DNA of 64,000 bases from Geodermatophilus ruber (GTDB lineage: Bacteria; Actinomycetota; Actinomycetes; Mycobacteriales; Geodermatophilaceae). The notes under the pieces were generated by a model, which did no database searches, was not told where the DNA came from, and saw nothing but the letters and a program-made list of their open reading frames with translations. A program made the position numbers and the translations under genes. Below are positions 24,874 through 34,578 of the stretch, piece by piece. The stretch is from the NCBI RefSeq assembly GCF_900114385.1, contig NZ_FOSW01000001.1, positions 186,001-250,000 on the forward strand, written 5' to 3'. How positions within the stretch are numbered: position 1 is the first letter of the stretch; each line of letters begins with the position of its first letter.

Positions 24874-25653
24874 GTGGCCAAGCGCATCGACGTCTCCGAC
24901 CTGAACATCTACTACGGCAACTTCCTGGCGGTCGAGAACGTCACCGTCTCCATCGAGCCGCGCAGCATCACCGCGCTGATCGGCCCCTCCGGCTGCGGGA
25001 AGTCGACCTTCCTGCGGTCGCTCAACCGGATGCACGAGGTCATCCCCGGCGCCCGCGTCGAGGGCAAGGTCGTCATGGACGGGCAGGACCTCTACGCCCC
25101 GGACGTCGACCCGGTCGACGTCCGCCAGCACATCGGGATGGTCTTCCAGCGGCCCAACCCCTTCCCGACGATGTCGATCTACGACAACGTCGCGGCCGGC
25201 ATCCGGCTGAACAACAAGAAGATGAAGAGGGCCGACCTGGACACCCTCGTCGAGCGCTCGCTGCGCGGCGCCAACCTGTGGAACGAGGTCAAGGACCGGC
25301 TCGACCGGCCGGGGGCCGGCCTCTCCGGCGGGCAGCAGCAGCGGCTGTGCATCGCCCGGGCGATCGCCATCGAGCCCGACGTCCTGCTGATGGACGAGCC
25401 GTGCTCGGCCCTGGACCCGATCTCCACGCTGGCGATCGAGGACCTGATGACGGAGCTCAAGGAGCGCTTCACGATCGTGATCGTCACCCACAACATGCAG
25501 CAGGCCGCGCGGGTGAGCGAGCAGACCGGCTTCTTCAACCTCAGCGGCGTGGGCCAGCCCGGCCGGCTGATCGAGTTCAACTCGACCGAGAAGATCTTCA
25601 GCAACCCCGACGAGAAGGCGACCGAGGACTACATCTCCGGCCGCTTCGGGTGA
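24874..25653 (+). CDS. pstB: Phosphate ABC transporter ATPase PstB
   Basis: A 259-residue ATPase. It has Walker [11 protein letters not shown]-loop VFQRPNPFP, signature LSGGQQQRL, Walker [14 protein letters not shown] and switch HNMQQAAR, with the PstB-specific [10 protein letters not shown] segment. It powers PstCA. A perfect 14-bp hairpin follows. No phoU gene lies directly downstream in this window. Confidence 0.97.
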   Translation: MAKRIDVSDLNIYYGNFLAVENVTVSIEPRSITALIGPSGCGKSTFLRSLNRMHEVIPGARVEGKVVMDGQDLYAPDVDPVDVRQHIGMVFQRPNPFPTMSIYDNVAAGIRLNNKKMKRADLDTLVERSLRGANLWNEVKDRLDRPGAGLSGGQQQRLCIARAIAIEPDVLLMDEPCSALDPISTLAIEDLMTELKERFTIVIVTHNMQQAARVSEQTGFFNLSGVGQPGRLIEFNSTEKIFSNPDEKATEDYISGRFG

Positions 25654-25672
25654 GCGCTACCTGATCGCCCCA

Positions 25673-25703
25673 GGGGCCGCCGCGGATCCTCCGCGGCGGC
25701 CCC
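25673..25703 (+). terminator. Perfect hairpin ending the pst operon
   Basis: GGGGCCGCCGCGGA (25673-25686) and TCCGCGGCGGCCCC (25690-25703) form 14 perfect pairs with loop TCC; there is no U-tract. Confidence 0.8.
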
Positions 25704-25810
25704 GCTGCATCCGGTGCCCCGCATCCGGTGGACGCCGGCCTGCCGCGCGTGGTCGCGGCGCCCGGGGGTACCCCGACCACCTCGGCACCGATGAGGGGAT
25801 GGTGGTCACC

Positions 25811-26092
25811 ATGGTCAGTGAGGCCGAGATCGTGAAGTACCTGGGCACGGTGGACTTCCCGGCCACCCGGGACGAGATCGTGCAGGAGGCCGCGCGCCAG
25901 GGCGCGCCCGAGGAGGTGCTCAAGGCGCTGCGCCGGATGCCCCCGGTCGACTACCGCAACAAGGCGGAGGTCCTCCGGTCGGCGGCCGTCAAGGAGGAGC
26001 TGCCGCCCGCCGAGCACGCCGCCCGGGCGCGGGACCGCGTGCACCAGCGCATCGCCGAGCCGCTGCGGGAGCCGCACCCCGACAGCGGCTGA
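25811..26092 (+). CDS. DUF2795 protein
   Basis: About 93 residues. AEIVKYLGTVDFPATRDEIV and APEEVLKALRRMPPVDYRNKAEV match DUF2795, a small helical domain common in actinobacteria with no known function. ATG 25799 and GTG 25802 lie just upstream in frame, so the start may be up to four codons earlier. It is monocistronic, convergent with the LCP-like gene. A second, longer DUF2795 protein is at 29149-29580. Confidence 0.8.
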   Translation: MVSEAEIVKYLGTVDFPATRDEIVQEAARQGAPEEVLKALRRMPPVDYRNKAEVLRSAAVKEELPPAEHAARARDRVHQRIAEPLREPHPDSG

Positions 26093-26114
26093 ACCGGCTC
26101 CCCCGGTGCCGTCG

Positions 26115-28163
26115 TCACTCGCAGCCGACCGGGGCCGCGCTGGCCGCCGGCTCGGTGGCCGGCGCGGCCGGCGTGTCGGCCGGGGCATCCGGCGCCGGCG
26201 CCGCGGCCGGCGGCGCCCCGACCTCGACCGGCACGATGCCGGTGTAGCCCGGGCCGAGCACGAGCTGCACCGCCCCGCCGGTGGAGTTGCTGGCCTGCAG
26301 CACCGCCCCGGGGACGGCGGCCGCGACCGTGCGCGCCTGCTCCTCGGCGCCCGGGCCGTACCGGACGACGGTCTCGTTGACCGTCCCTCGCTCGTTGCCG
26401 ACCTGGCCGACGCCGAAGCCCTGGGCACGCAGCAGGTCGGCCACGGTCGCGGCCAGCCCCGTGGTGCCGGTCCCGTTGAGGACGTCGACGGTGATCGCGG
26501 CGGGCTCGGCGGTGAGCGGCTGGGCCACCGGCTCGGCCGGGGCGGGCTCGGGCGCGGGCGCCGGCGGGGCGTCGGCGGCGGGACCGGCCGGCGGCGCGGT
26601 CATGGCCTCGGGCAGCCGCGCCTCGTCGATGACCCGGTCGAACAGCGCGCGGGTGCCGGCCCCGTCGAGGAGCACGTACGCCTGGTCGGAGCCCGCGGGG
26701 ACGTAGCCGACCTGGGCGACGGGCAGCCCGGCGCGCTGGACGGCGTCGCCGGAGAGGTCGCCGAGGGTGCCGGCGAGCGTGCGCAGGTCCCCCAGGTTGG
26801 TCCCCTCGTCGACGGTGAGGGCGTCGGAGGCGCGGATGAGGAAGCGGGTGAGGGTGACCGGGTCCCCCAACGTGCCCAGCGACATCGCCCTCCGCAGGGT
26901 CGAGGTGAGCAGCAGCTGCGCGCGTTCGGCGACCGCGGCGCCGGTGACGTCCGAGCCGGCGTCACCGGGCGTCAGGTAGGCCGAGGCCTTCTCCCCCGAC
27001 AGCTCGGAGGAGCCGGCGGGCAGCGGCGCGGCCGCGGCGGCCACGGCGGGTGAGAGCGCGGGCAGGCAGACCCCGACCCCGCCGAGCGCGTCGACCATCG
27101 CCGGCAGCCGGGTCAGGTCCACGCCGAGGTAGTGGTCGACCCGGAGGCCGGAGAGCTGCTGCACGGCGCGCACGGCGCACTCCGGGCCGCCGTCGAGCAG
27201 GGAGGCCGCGAACGCCTCGGACACCGGCTCGCGCAGCTCGCCGTCGGCCCGGACGCAGGCGGGCGTGTCCACCAGCGCGGTCGGCGGGATGCTCACCAGG
27301 ACCGCGCGCTCGGCGTCGGCGCTGACGTGCGCGAGGAGGGGGGCGACGGCGGCAGGCCCGTCCTGGCCGGGCAGGCCGGTGCCGACCACGAGGTAGGTCG
27401 TCGCGCCCTCCTGCAGCTGGGGCGCGAGCACCTCCGGACCCTCGGGTGTCAGCGCCGCGACCCGCTGGATGCTCTGGTCGACGTAGAAGTACAGGCCCAG
27501 GTGGTAGGTCAGGACGACGCCCACGAGGACCAGCAGCCCGAGCGCGGCGCGGATCAGCCGCCGCCGGCCAGGGGTGCGGGCGGCCCGGCGGGCCGCCCGC
27601 CGCGCGCGGGGGCCGGGCGCGGGGAGCCGGCTCGCACCGGCCGCCGGTACGTCCCGCCCGGGGATCGGCGGCAGCGGGCTGATCGGCCGCGACGGTCGGT
27701 GGCCAGGGGGGGCGCCCAGCGGCGGGAAGAGCGGCACGGAGGCGCGTCCGGACGGCGGTGGTACCGGCGGGAGTCCGCTGCGCGGCGGCGCGGCGGGTTC
27801 AGCCGGTTCGGCCGGCGGCTCACGGTCCGCCCGCGGGGTCCCGGGTACCGGCGGCAGGCCGCGGCGGACGGCGGGCGCGCCCTCGGCGGGAGCCGGGACC
27901 GGCCGGGCGTCGTCCTTCGGAACCGGCGGCAGGCCCTTCCGGTGCGCGGGCGGCGCCTCTCCCGGGGCCAGGGGGATCGGGATCTCGCCGGTGCGGGCGG
28001 CCCTGCGGCGCCCCGACCCCCCGCCCTGGCGGGCGATCAACTGCTCGGCGGTGATCGGCTCGCGCTCGGGCGGCGCGGGCTCCTGGTCGGCGGGCCGGCG
28101 CCCGCGGAACCCCCCGGGGCCGCGGCCGTTCCCGTCGCTGCCGCGCGTCCGCTTGTCCGCCAC
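26115..28163 (-). CDS. Degenerate LytR-CpsA-Psr (LCP)-like protein with LytR_C domain
   Basis: A 682-residue membrane protein. Residues 1-200 are a Pro/Arg-rich cytoplasmic tail with three copies of GLPPVP (77, 102, 130). One membrane helix lies at about 203-227. An LCP-like domain follows (TYLVVGTG, LLAHVSADAERAVLVSIP, QLSGLRVDHYLGVDLTRLPA, MVDALGGVGVCLP), then a LytR_C domain (ITVDVLNGTGTTGLAATVAD). LCP enzymes attach wall polymers to peptidoglycan, but here the usual SIPRD is SIPPT and the AYVRxRH region is AYLTPGDAG, so the conserved arginines are missing. A scaffold or regulatory pseudo-enzyme is inferred. The GTG start follows GGAAG by about 10 nt. Confidence 0.8.
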   Translation of the reverse strand: MADKRTRGSDGNGRGPGGFRGRRPADQEPAPPEREPITAEQLIARQGGGSGRRRAARTGEIPIPLAPGEAPPAHRKGLPPVPKDDARPVPAPAEGAPAVRRGLPPVPGTPRADREPPAEPAEPAAPPRSGLPPVPPPSGRASVPLFPPLGAPPGHRPSRPISPLPPIPGRDVPAAGASRLPAPGPRARRAARRAARTPGRRRLIRAALGLLVLVGVVLTYHLGLYFYVDQSIQRVAALTPEGPEVLAPQLQEGATTYLVVGTGLPGQDGPAAVAPLLAHVSADAERAVLVSIPPTALVDTPACVRADGELREPVSEAFAASLLDGGPECAVRAVQQLSGLRVDHYLGVDLTRLPAMVDALGGVGVCLPALSPAVAAAAAPLPAGSSELSGEKASAYLTPGDAGSDVTGAAVAERAQLLLTSTLRRAMSLGTLGDPVTLTRFLIRASDALTVDEGTNLGDLRTLAGTLGDLSGDAVQRAGLPVAQVGYVPAGSDQAYVLLDGAGTRALFDRVIDEARLPEAMTAPPAGPAADAPPAPAPEPAPAEPVAQPLTAEPAAITVDVLNGTGTTGLAATVADLLRAQGFGVGQVGNERGTVNETVVRYGPGAEEQARTVAAAVPGAVLQASNSTGGAVQLVLGPGYTGIVPVEVGAPPAAAPAPDAPADTPAAPATEPAASAAPVGCE

Positions 28164-28337
28164 CGGTGTGGACTTCCCATCGCTCGTGGCTCGTGCCGTG
28201 GTCTCCGCACCGGCGCAGAGGGCAGTGCCCGCACGCGCGCGCGGCGGGTCTCCAGGATACGGCTGCGGCGGCGCTTTCCCGCCCGACGCGCGGAGCTCAC
28301 CGGGCAGGCCGTCGCACGCCGACGTACCGTCCACCGG

Positions 28338-29137
28338 GTGAAGCTGCCGTTCGTGCCGGGGCCGTCCGACGTGGTCTCCGCGGTGGACGGCGTCCGGGCG
28401 GGGATCTCCGACGCGCTCGCCCTCGTGCCGCGAGTGGTGACCTTGGTGACGCGGCTGGAGTCGCTGCTCGACCGGGTGGACGCCGCGGTCGACCGGGTGG
28501 AGGGCGTCCTCGACCGCGTGGACGGCGTGGTGACCGCGGCCGGGATGACCCAGCGCAAGGCCGCCCCGCCATCACCGCCGTCGACGAGACCCAGCGCAAG
28601 GCCGACGCCGCCATCACCGCCGTCGACGAGACCCAGCGCAAGGCCGACGCCGCCATCACCGCCGTCGGCGAGACCCAGCGCAAGGCCGACGAGGCGATCA
28701 CCGCCGTCGGCAGCACGATCGGCCGGGCGGAGGGGGCGGTGACCGGCGCCGAGGGGCTGCTCGGCCGGGTGGACCCGCTGCTCGAGACCTTCGAAGGCCC
28801 GCTGCAGGCGCTCGCGCCGGCGGTGCGCCGACTGGCGGCCAGCGTCGAGCCGGACGAGGTGGAGGCCGTGGTGACCTTCATCGACCGGCTGCCGCAGCTG
28901 ATGATCCACCTGGACGAGGACATCCTGCCGGTGGTGGCGTCGATGGGGAACGTCGGCAACGACGTGCACGACCTGCTGGACACGATGCAGGACCTGCGGC
29001 ACGTGGTGAAGGGGTTCCCCGGGTCGCGGCTGTTCCGCCGGCGCGGCGCCGAGGAGGTCGCCGAGGACGAGGAGCGGGAGGCGGCCGGGGAGCTGGCGCC
29101 CGTGGCCGGCCAGGAGTCGGGGCGCCCCGGCTCCTGA
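28338..29137 (+). pseudogene. Coiled-coil protein gene with a 1-nt frameshift in its repeats
   Basis: The 5' frame begins VKLPFVPGPSDVVSAVDGVR and continues through LDRVDAAVDRVEGVLDRVDG (heptad-like) to TQRKA near 28562. The 3' frame resumes at ITAVDETQRKADAAITAVDE and runs to 29137, including LPQLMIHLDEDILPVVASMG and DLLDTMQDLRHVVKG. The first of four repeat units is 41 nt instead of 42; restoring one base gives a 266-residue protein. No function is known, though the overall plan recalls unannotated coiled-coil proteins of actinobacteria. It may be a genuine null allele or a base-calling error in a GC-rich repeat. Confidence 0.75.
28548..28714 (+). repeat. Four tandem ~42-bp coding repeats
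   Basis: Units start at 28548 (41 nt), 28589, 28631 and 28673 (42 nt each), each beginning ACCCAGCGCAAGGCC and encoding TQRKADAAITAVDE-like 14-residue repeats. Unit 1 has GCCCC where units 2 and 3 have GACGCC. Units 2 and 3 are almost identical, suggesting recent duplication. Confidence 0.9.
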
Positions 29138-29148
29138 CCGGCCGAATC

Positions 29149-29580
29149 TCAGGTCTCGGTGGGGTAGCCCAGCGCGCGGACGACGTCGCCGATCCGCTCG
29201 AAGGTCTGGTCCGCCGGCAGACGCCGCAGCTCCGCGACGACGGCGTCCGGGGCGTAGTGCTCCTGAGCCTTCTCGACCAGTTGCGCGCCGGTGCTCGGGA
29301 AGTCGTGCCGGACCAGCCAGCGGGCCAGCTCGGCGCGGACGGCGACCGCTTCGGGGTCCATGCCGACCGGGGTGCCGCCCACCAGCGTGGCGTCGGGGGC
29401 GAGGTCGACATCGGGATCGCCCTCGGCGGGGGCCTCGACATCCCTCCACTCCTCGGCGCGGGTGCTGCGCTCGGCCCGGAGCAGGCCCTGGACCTCGTGC
29501 TCGAGCTCCTCGTCCAGATGCGGGCCGTGCTTGGTGCTGCGCGACGCCGCGCCGGCGAACTGGTTTCCGGTCTCGCTCAC
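29149..29580 (-). CDS. DUF2795 protein with acidic N-terminal region
   Basis: A 143-residue protein. The C-terminal 75 residues (ELARWLVRHDFPSTGAQLVE, YAPDAVVAELRRLPADQTFE) match DUF2795. The N-terminus is polar (RSTKHGPHLDEELEHEVQGL, EEWRDVEAPAEGDPDVDL) and probably disordered. The GTG start follows AAGGAG by about 7 nt. It reads towards the frameshifted coiled-coil gene. The function is unknown. Confidence 0.8.
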   Translation of the reverse strand: MSETGNQFAGAASRSTKHGPHLDEELEHEVQGLLRAERSTRAEEWRDVEAPAEGDPDVDLAPDATLVGGTPVGMDPEAVAVRAELARWLVRHDFPSTGAQLVEKAQEHYAPDAVVAELRRLPADQTFERIGDVVRALGYPTET

Positions 29581-29896
29581 GGTCGTTCTCCTTGTCGTCG
29601 CGTCGGTTCACGTCCCGCACCCGTGCACGGGGTGCGGGCCGACGTCCCCCTGCCCCTGCCCGCGGGGCTCCCTGAGCACACATCACCCGTTCGGAACGCC
29701 GCATCACTCGTGCGAGCGCTGGCGATCCCGGCCCGGTCACGTAGCGTCAATGCCGACGGGAGCAACAGCGATCTCCCCCGCTCCGGCCGGGGAACGCAGT
29801 GACCCACAGTGATGAGGGTCCCGTCCTCGATCGCCGGCCCGGTCGACTCCATTCCCCCGGGGTCGGCCGGGCCGGCCCGTTCTACGCTGGCCGGTC
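29581..29896. other. 316-bp divergent intergenic region with a hairpin
   Basis: CCCGCACCC (29614-29622) and GGGTGCGGG (29630-29638) form a perfect 9-bp stem with loop GTGCACG, 34 nt before the DUF2795 start. The remainder, up to the siderophore-interacting protein gene, shows no ORF or iron box I can defend. Confidence 0.5.
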
Positions 29897-30673
29897 GTGA
29901 CCCCATCTGACGCTCCCCGCCCGGTCGACGTCCTGACCGTCGTCGCGGTCGCCGACGTCACGCCCTCGGTGCGCCGGATCCTGCTCTCGGGGACTCCCGC
30001 GGCGGCCGCCGCGGCCGGGCCGACGGTCTCCCTGCTGGTACCGCGGGTGGGCGACCCGGCGCCCCGCTGGCCGACGGTGGCCCGGGACGGGCGGATCGTC
30101 TGGCCCACCGGCATGCACGGGGTCGCCCTGCGCAGCTACACCGCCCGCCGGCAGGACCCCGACCGCGGGGAGGTGGAGATCGACTTCGTGCTGCACGGCG
30201 ACGGCCCGGCCGCCGCCTGGGCCGCGGCCGCAGCCCCCGGGACGACGATCGCCAGCGCCGGCGGCGGGTCGATGGGCGAGCGGCCGGCCGGCTGGATGCT
30301 GCTCGCCGGGGACGAGACGGCCCTGCCGGCGATCAGCCGGATCCTCGCCGAGGCACCGGCCTCCACCCGGGGCGTCGCGCTGGTCGAGGTCGCCGACGCC
30401 GCGGAGGAGCAGCCGCTGCCCGGCCCCGAGGGCGTCGCGGTGCGCTGGCTGCACCGCGACGGCACCCCACCCGGCGAGAGCGCCCTGCTCGCCGACGCCG
30501 TGGCCGCCCTCGACCGGCCGGCGGGGGACGACGTCTTCGCCTGGGTGGGCGCCGAGTCGGCCGCCGTCCGGGCCATCCGGTCGGACCTGCGCGGCCGCTG
30601 GGGCCTCGGGCGGGCGCAGCACCACGCGATCGGCTACTGGCGGCGCGGCCGCAGCATGTCCCCTGCCGGGTGA
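29897..30673 (+). CDS. Siderophore-interacting protein (flavin-dependent ferric reductase family)
   Basis: A 258-residue SIP-family protein. LRSYTARRQDP is the FAD-binding RxYT block, EVEIDFVLHGDGPAAAWA the next conserved strand, GWMLLAGDETALPAISRI the NAD(P)H-binding motif, and the C-terminus HHAIGYWRRGR is characteristic. Such enzymes reduce ferric siderophores to release iron in the cytoplasm. No siderophore transporter is adjacent. It runs in the same direction as the phoP-like gene, whose promoter must lie in or just after its stop. Confidence 0.9.
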   Translation: MTPSDAPRPVDVLTVVAVADVTPSVRRILLSGTPAAAAAAGPTVSLLVPRVGDPAPRWPTVARDGRIVWPTGMHGVALRSYTARRQDPDRGEVEIDFVLHGDGPAAAWAAAAAPGTTIASAGGGSMGERPAGWMLLAGDETALPAISRILAEAPASTRGVALVEVADAAEEQPLPGPEGVAVRWLHRDGTPPGESALLADAVAALDRPAGDDVFAWVGAESAAVRAIRSDLRGRWGLGRAQHHAIGYWRRGRSMSPAG

Positions 30674-30773
30674 GAGGCGTACAGACTTCTCACAGGGAGC
30701 GTCCAGGGCCGGCCCAGTCGCCACCGGCACTCTGGGCCGCATGACGACGGCAGCACGTTCGACGGGAGGGGTC

Positions 30774-31490
30774 GTGAGCGGCACCCGCAGCACCCCCGAG
30801 GCCCGGCTCCTGGTCGTGGACGACGAGCCGAACATCCGCGAGCTGCTGTCGGCCAGCCTCCGCTACGCCGGCTTCGAGGTGGCCACCGCCTCCGACGGGC
30901 AGCAGGCCCTCTCACTTGCCGCCTCGTTCCGCCCGGACCTGCTCGTCCTCGACGTGATGATGCCGGGTCTGGACGGCTTCGGCGTCGTCCGCCGGCTGCG
31001 GGAGAGCGGCCGGCACACGCCGGTGCTCTTCCTCACCGCGCGGGACGCGGCCGAGGACAAGGTGTCCGGCCTGACCCTCGGCGGCGACGACTACGTGACC
31101 AAGCCGTTCAGCCTGGACGAGGTGCTGGCCCGCATCCGGGCCGTGCTGCGCCGCAGCACCGGGATGCAGCGCGCCGCCGAGGCGCCGCGGCTGTCCTTCG
31201 CCGACATCGAGCTCGACGAGGAGTCGCACGAGGTCATCAAGGCCGGGGAGGTCGTCAGCCTCTCGCCGACGGAGTTCAAGCTGCTGCGTTACCTCATGGC
31301 CAACGCCGGCCGGGTGCTGTCCAAGGCGCAGATCCTCGACCACGTGTGGAACTACGACTTCAACGGCGAGGCGAACGTGGTGGAGTCCTACATCTCCTAC
31401 CTGCGGCGCAAGATCGACACGACCGAGCCGCGACTGCTGCACACCATCCGGGGTGTCGGCTACACGCTGCGGCTACCGCGTGGAGCGTGA
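30774..31490 (+). CDS. phoP: PhoP-like OmpR-family response regulator
   Basis: About 238 residues from GTG 30774, which has GGGAGG 4-5 nt upstream; ATG 30741 is an in-frame alternative without a site. The receiver has LLVVDDEPNIRELLSASLRY, phospho-acceptor LLVLDVMMPGLDGFG and the LTLGGDDYVTKPFSLDEV switch; the winged helix has SLSPTEFKLLRYLMANAG, VVESYISYLRRKIDT and LLHTIRGVGYTLR. LSFADIELDEESHEVIKAG is close to M. tuberculosis PhoP, the virulence and pH regulator (not the phosphate PhoP). The kinase gene overlaps its 3' end. The symbol follows that resemblance and is provisional. Confidence 0.85.
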   Translation: MSGTRSTPEARLLVVDDEPNIRELLSASLRYAGFEVATASDGQQALSLAASFRPDLLVLDVMMPGLDGFGVVRRLRESGRHTPVLFLTARDAAEDKVSGLTLGGDDYVTKPFSLDEVLARIRAVLRRSTGMQRAAEAPRLSFADIELDEESHEVIKAGEVVSLSPTEFKLLRYLMANAGRVLSKAQILDHVWNYDFNGEANVVESYISYLRRKIDTTEPRLLHTIRGVGYTLRLPRGA

Positions 31491-33069
31491 GCTGACGGGG
31501 CGCGAGGATCACAGCGAGGCGACCTGGACCTCGGGACGAGGAGCGGAACGCCCCGAGGAAGCGAACCGTGACGAGGTGGGACGGACCGTTCCCCGACCGG
31601 CCCGCGGCGTCCGGGTGCCGCTGCGGATCACGCTGGTGGCACTGCTGGTCGCCCTCGTCGGCGTCGCCCTGCTCGCGACCGGCTTCGCCGCGACGTCACT
31701 GCTCAAGGGCTACCTGCTGGGCCAGCAGGACGACCGGCTGCGCGCGGCCGTCCAGCAGAGCGAGCACGACCGGCGGATCCTCGACGCCTGCCAGAACCAG
31801 CGCTACGCGCTGCCCAACTCGGTCTACTACGCCTGCATCCCGCCGGGCACCGACGAGGTGACCACCCTCAACGGCCCGCCCGACGAGGGCGACCTGCCAC
31901 AGGTGGACGGCGACGACCTGGGCGACGGCCACATGTCGGCCCCCGTGACCGTCCCCTCGGCCGACGGGCGGACCGACTGGCGGGTGATGGCCGGTGAGCT
32001 GCCCGGCGGCTACCGGCTGCTGGTCGGCACCGAGATGGAGGGCGACGAGGCCGCGATCGGCCGGCTCGTGTGGATCCAGGCCGTCGTCGGCCTCATCGTG
32101 CTCAGCGTGCTGGGCGTCGCCGGCTACGTGCTGGTCCGCAACAGCCTCCGACCGCTGGCCGAGGTCGAGCGCACCGCCCGGGCGATCGCCGCGGGTGACC
32201 TCTCCCAGCGCGTGCCCGAGGGTGACGAGCGCACCGAGGTCGGCCGGCTGACCACTGCGCTCAACGGCATGCTCGCCCGCATCGAGAGCGCCTTCCACGC
32301 CCAGCAGTCGTCGGAGGAGCAGGCCCGCGCCTCGGAGACCCGGATGCGGCGCTTCGTCGCCGACGCCAGCCACGAGCTGCGCACCCCGCTGACCTCGATC
32401 CGCGGGTTCGCCGAGCTCTACCGGCAGGGCGCGGTCACCAGTCCGGAGGAGACCCGGCGGCTGATGCAGCGGATAGAGTCCGAGAGCGCCCGGATGGGGT
32501 TGCTCGTCGAGGATCTCCTGCAGCTGGCCCGGCTCGATCAGCAGCGCCCGCTGACCCTCACCCCCGTCGATCTCGCCGAGGTGGCCGGGGACGCCGTGCA
32601 CGACGCCCGGGTCCTGCAGCCGGAGCGCCCGCTGGCCCTGCACCTGGACGAGGGGCTCAGCGAGGTGCCGGTCGTGCTCGGCGACGAGGCCCGGCTGCGT
32701 CAGGTCGTGGGCAACCTGGTCACCAACGCGCTGGTGCACACCCCGGGGACCGCCCGGATCACCGTCTCCCTGTCCGACGAGCCGGCCCCCGGAGACGGCG
32801 CGGCCGAGGACGGCGGCGTCGTCGTCCTGCGGGTCGCCGACGAGGGCCCGGGCATGGCGCCGGAGGACGCCGAGCGGGTCTTCGAGCGCTTCTACCGGGC
32901 CGACCCGTCCCGGGCCCGCGCCGCGGGCGGCACCGGGCTGGGGCTGGCCATCGTGTCCGCGCTGGTGGCCGCCCACGGCGGGACCGTCGGCCTGGACACC
33001 GCCCCGGGGCGGGGCGCGACCTTCACCGTCCGGCTGCCGCGCTCGGGCCCGGGCGGGCCGGGGAGCTGA
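31480..33069 (+). CDS. phoR: PhoR-like sensor histidine kinase
   Basis: About 529 residues if it starts at GTG 31480 (11-nt overlap with the regulator); GTG 31576 would remove a charged 32-residue tail. Two membrane helices ([20 protein letters not shown]... and [20 protein letters not shown]) bracket an extracellular sensor of about 120 residues containing two Cys (DACQNQ, YYACIP). The HAMP region is [20 protein letters not shown], the His box [20 protein letters not shown], the N box [11 protein letters not shown], and the G boxes DEGPGM and [10 protein letters not shown]. It pairs with the PhoP-like regulator. Confidence 0.9.
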   Translation: MERELTGREDHSEATWTSGRGAERPEEANRDEVGRTVPRPARGVRVPLRITLVALLVALVGVALLATGFAATSLLKGYLLGQQDDRLRAAVQQSEHDRRILDACQNQRYALPNSVYYACIPPGTDEVTTLNGPPDEGDLPQVDGDDLGDGHMSAPVTVPSADGRTDWRVMAGELPGGYRLLVGTEMEGDEAAIGRLVWIQAVVGLIVLSVLGVAGYVLVRNSLRPLAEVERTARAIAAGDLSQRVPEGDERTEVGRLTTALNGMLARIESAFHAQQSSEEQARASETRMRRFVADASHELRTPLTSIRGFAELYRQGAVTSPEETRRLMQRIESESARMGLLVEDLLQLARLDQQRPLTLTPVDLAEVAGDAVHDARVLQPERPLALHLDEGLSEVPVVLGDEARLRQVVGNLVTNALVHTPGTARITVSLSDEPAPGDGAAEDGGVVVLRVADEGPGMAPEDAERVFERFYRADPSRARAAGGTGLGLAIVSALVAAHGGTVGLDTAPGRGATFTVRLPRSGPGGPGS

Positions 33070-33098
33070 GCGGACCGTCCGCTCGTTACCGTCCGCTG

Positions 33099-33812
33099 GT
33101 GCACACCGATGCGGGCGGGCAGCCTTACGACGCCGATCTGATGGCCGCGGTGACCGAGCTGGGTGCGGCGCTGCGGGACCTGGTGGACGCCTCGGTGACC
33201 ACCACCGTCCCCGCCGCCGAGCTGCGCGCTGCGGCCGCCGATGCGCGCGCGGTCACCGCCCGGCTGGCCGCTGCGCAACGTCCCCCGACCCAGCTGCCGG
33301 CCCTGGACGACCCGCTGGCGTTCCGCCGGGTCTACAGCCCGGTGAGCGGGGTGGGCAGCGCGCTGGCCCCCCCGCTGGTGATGCGCAAGGTGGGGACCGA
33401 GGTGGTCGGCGAGGCGGTTCTCGGGCCGGCCTACGAGGGGCCGCCCGGGTTCGTGCACGGCGGGGTGAGCAGCCTGCTCATGGACCAGCTGCTCGGCACG
33501 GCTGCGATCGCCGCCGGGCTGTGGGGCATGACCGTCCGGCTGGAGCTGGACTACCGGCGGCCGGTGCCGCTGTCGACGCCGCTGGTGCTGCGCGCCCGGG
33601 TCACCGAGGCGGCGGGGCGCACGTGCGTCGTCACCGGGACGATCGCGACCGCCGAGGCGCCCGACCGGACGCTGGTGGAGGCCCGCGGCGTCTTCGTCAT
33701 GCCGCGGGAGGAGCTGCTCGCCGACTACTTCGGCGGGATCACCGACGCCACGGGCCGGCACACCCCACCCGGGCGCCCGACCGACGCCACCGCGCTCGCG
33801 GAGGAGGCATGA
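33099..33812 (+). CDS. PaaI-type hotdog thioesterase
   Basis: A 237-residue protein whose C-terminal half is a hotdog domain: [20 protein letters not shown] holds the HGG turn and catalytic Asp region, followed by [20 protein letters not shown]. The N-terminal 80 residues are an Ala-rich helical extension ([20 protein letters not shown]). It hydrolyses an unidentified acyl-CoA. It overlaps cysQ by 4 nt (ATGA), though a functional link to sulfate activation is not obvious. Confidence 0.85.
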   Translation: MHTDAGGQPYDADLMAAVTELGAALRDLVDASVTTTVPAAELRAAAADARAVTARLAAAQRPPTQLPALDDPLAFRRVYSPVSGVGSALAPPLVMRKVGTEVVGEAVLGPAYEGPPGFVHGGVSSLLMDQLLGTAAIAAGLWGMTVRLELDYRRPVPLSTPLVLRARVTEAAGRTCVVTGTIATAEAPDRTLVEARGVFVMPREELLADYFGGITDATGRHTPPGRPTDATALAEEA

Positions 33813-34543
33813 GCGACGTCGCGGTCGCGACCGCCGCCGCCCGCGCCGCCGCCGGCGTCCTGCTGGAGCTGCGTGCGGCCGGGAAGCTGTCCGGCCGGGC
33901 GCTCGGGGACGCCGGGGACGCCGGGGCCCAGCGCGCCCTGACCGCGGTGCTCGCCGCCGAACGCCCCACGGACGCCGTCCTGAGCGAGGAGGCGGCCGAC
34001 GACCGGCGCCGGCTGACCGCCGACCGGGTGTGGATCGTCGATCCGCTCGACGGCACCCGCGAGTACGGCGAGGGCCGGCCGGACTGGGCGGTGCACGTGG
34101 CGCTGTGGGCCGGCGGCGAGCTCACCGCGTCCGCCGTCGCGCTGCCCGCCCTCGACGAGGTGCTCGTCACCGACCCGGCGCCGGCGGTACCGGGCACCGG
34201 CGGGGACCGGCTGCGCATCGCGGTGAGCCGCACCCGCCCCCCGCGGGAGGCCGACGTCGCCGCCGCGGCGCTCGGCGCCGAGCTCGTGCCGATGGGCTCG
34301 GCCGGGTTCAAGGTGACCGCGGTGGTCCGCGGCGAGGTCGACGCCTATGTGCACGCCGGCGGCATGTACCAATGGGACTCGGCCGCGCCGGTGGCCGTCG
34401 CGCGGGCCGCCGGGCTCACCGCCGTCCGGCTCGACGGCTCGCCGCTGGTCTACAACCAGCCCGACCTCGCGCTGCCCGATCTGCTGGTCTGCCGGCCGGA
34501 GCTGGCCGACCCGATCCTGGCGGCAGTGCGACCCAGGTCATAG
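33809..34543 (+). CDS. cysQ: 3'(2'),5'-bisphosphate nucleotidase CysQ
   Basis: A 244-residue inositol-monophosphatase-fold enzyme. LSEEAADD supplies a metal-binding Glu, [19 protein letters not shown] is the DPxDGT motif in the CysQ form, and [20 protein letters not shown] the C-terminal metal Asp. It dephosphorylates PAP/PAPS to AMP/APS. It lies 103 bp upstream of cysD in the same direction, which fits pathway clustering. GAGGAGG precedes the ATG. Confidence 0.92.
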   Translation: MSDVAVATAAARAAAGVLLELRAAGKLSGRALGDAGDAGAQRALTAVLAAERPTDAVLSEEAADDRRRLTADRVWIVDPLDGTREYGEGRPDWAVHVALWAGGELTASAVALPALDEVLVTDPAPAVPGTGGDRLRIAVSRTRPPREADVAAAALGAELVPMGSAGFKVTAVVRGEVDAYVHAGGMYQWDSAAPVAVARAAGLTAVRLDGSPLVYNQPDLALPDLLVCRPELADPILAAVRPRS

Positions 34544-34578
34544 GCCGTCGCCGGATGCATGACGGACACTGGAGGGGA

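Noticed and set aside
28548-28714. CRISPR-like array
   Set aside because: Units are contiguous without spacers and encode an in-frame 14-residue repeat; this is a protein repeat.
30670-30693. GTGAGA/TCTCAC inverted repeat as a PhoP box
   Set aside because: It overlaps the stop of the preceding gene and only one half resembles the TCACAG repeat known for mycobacterial PhoP; not enough to call.
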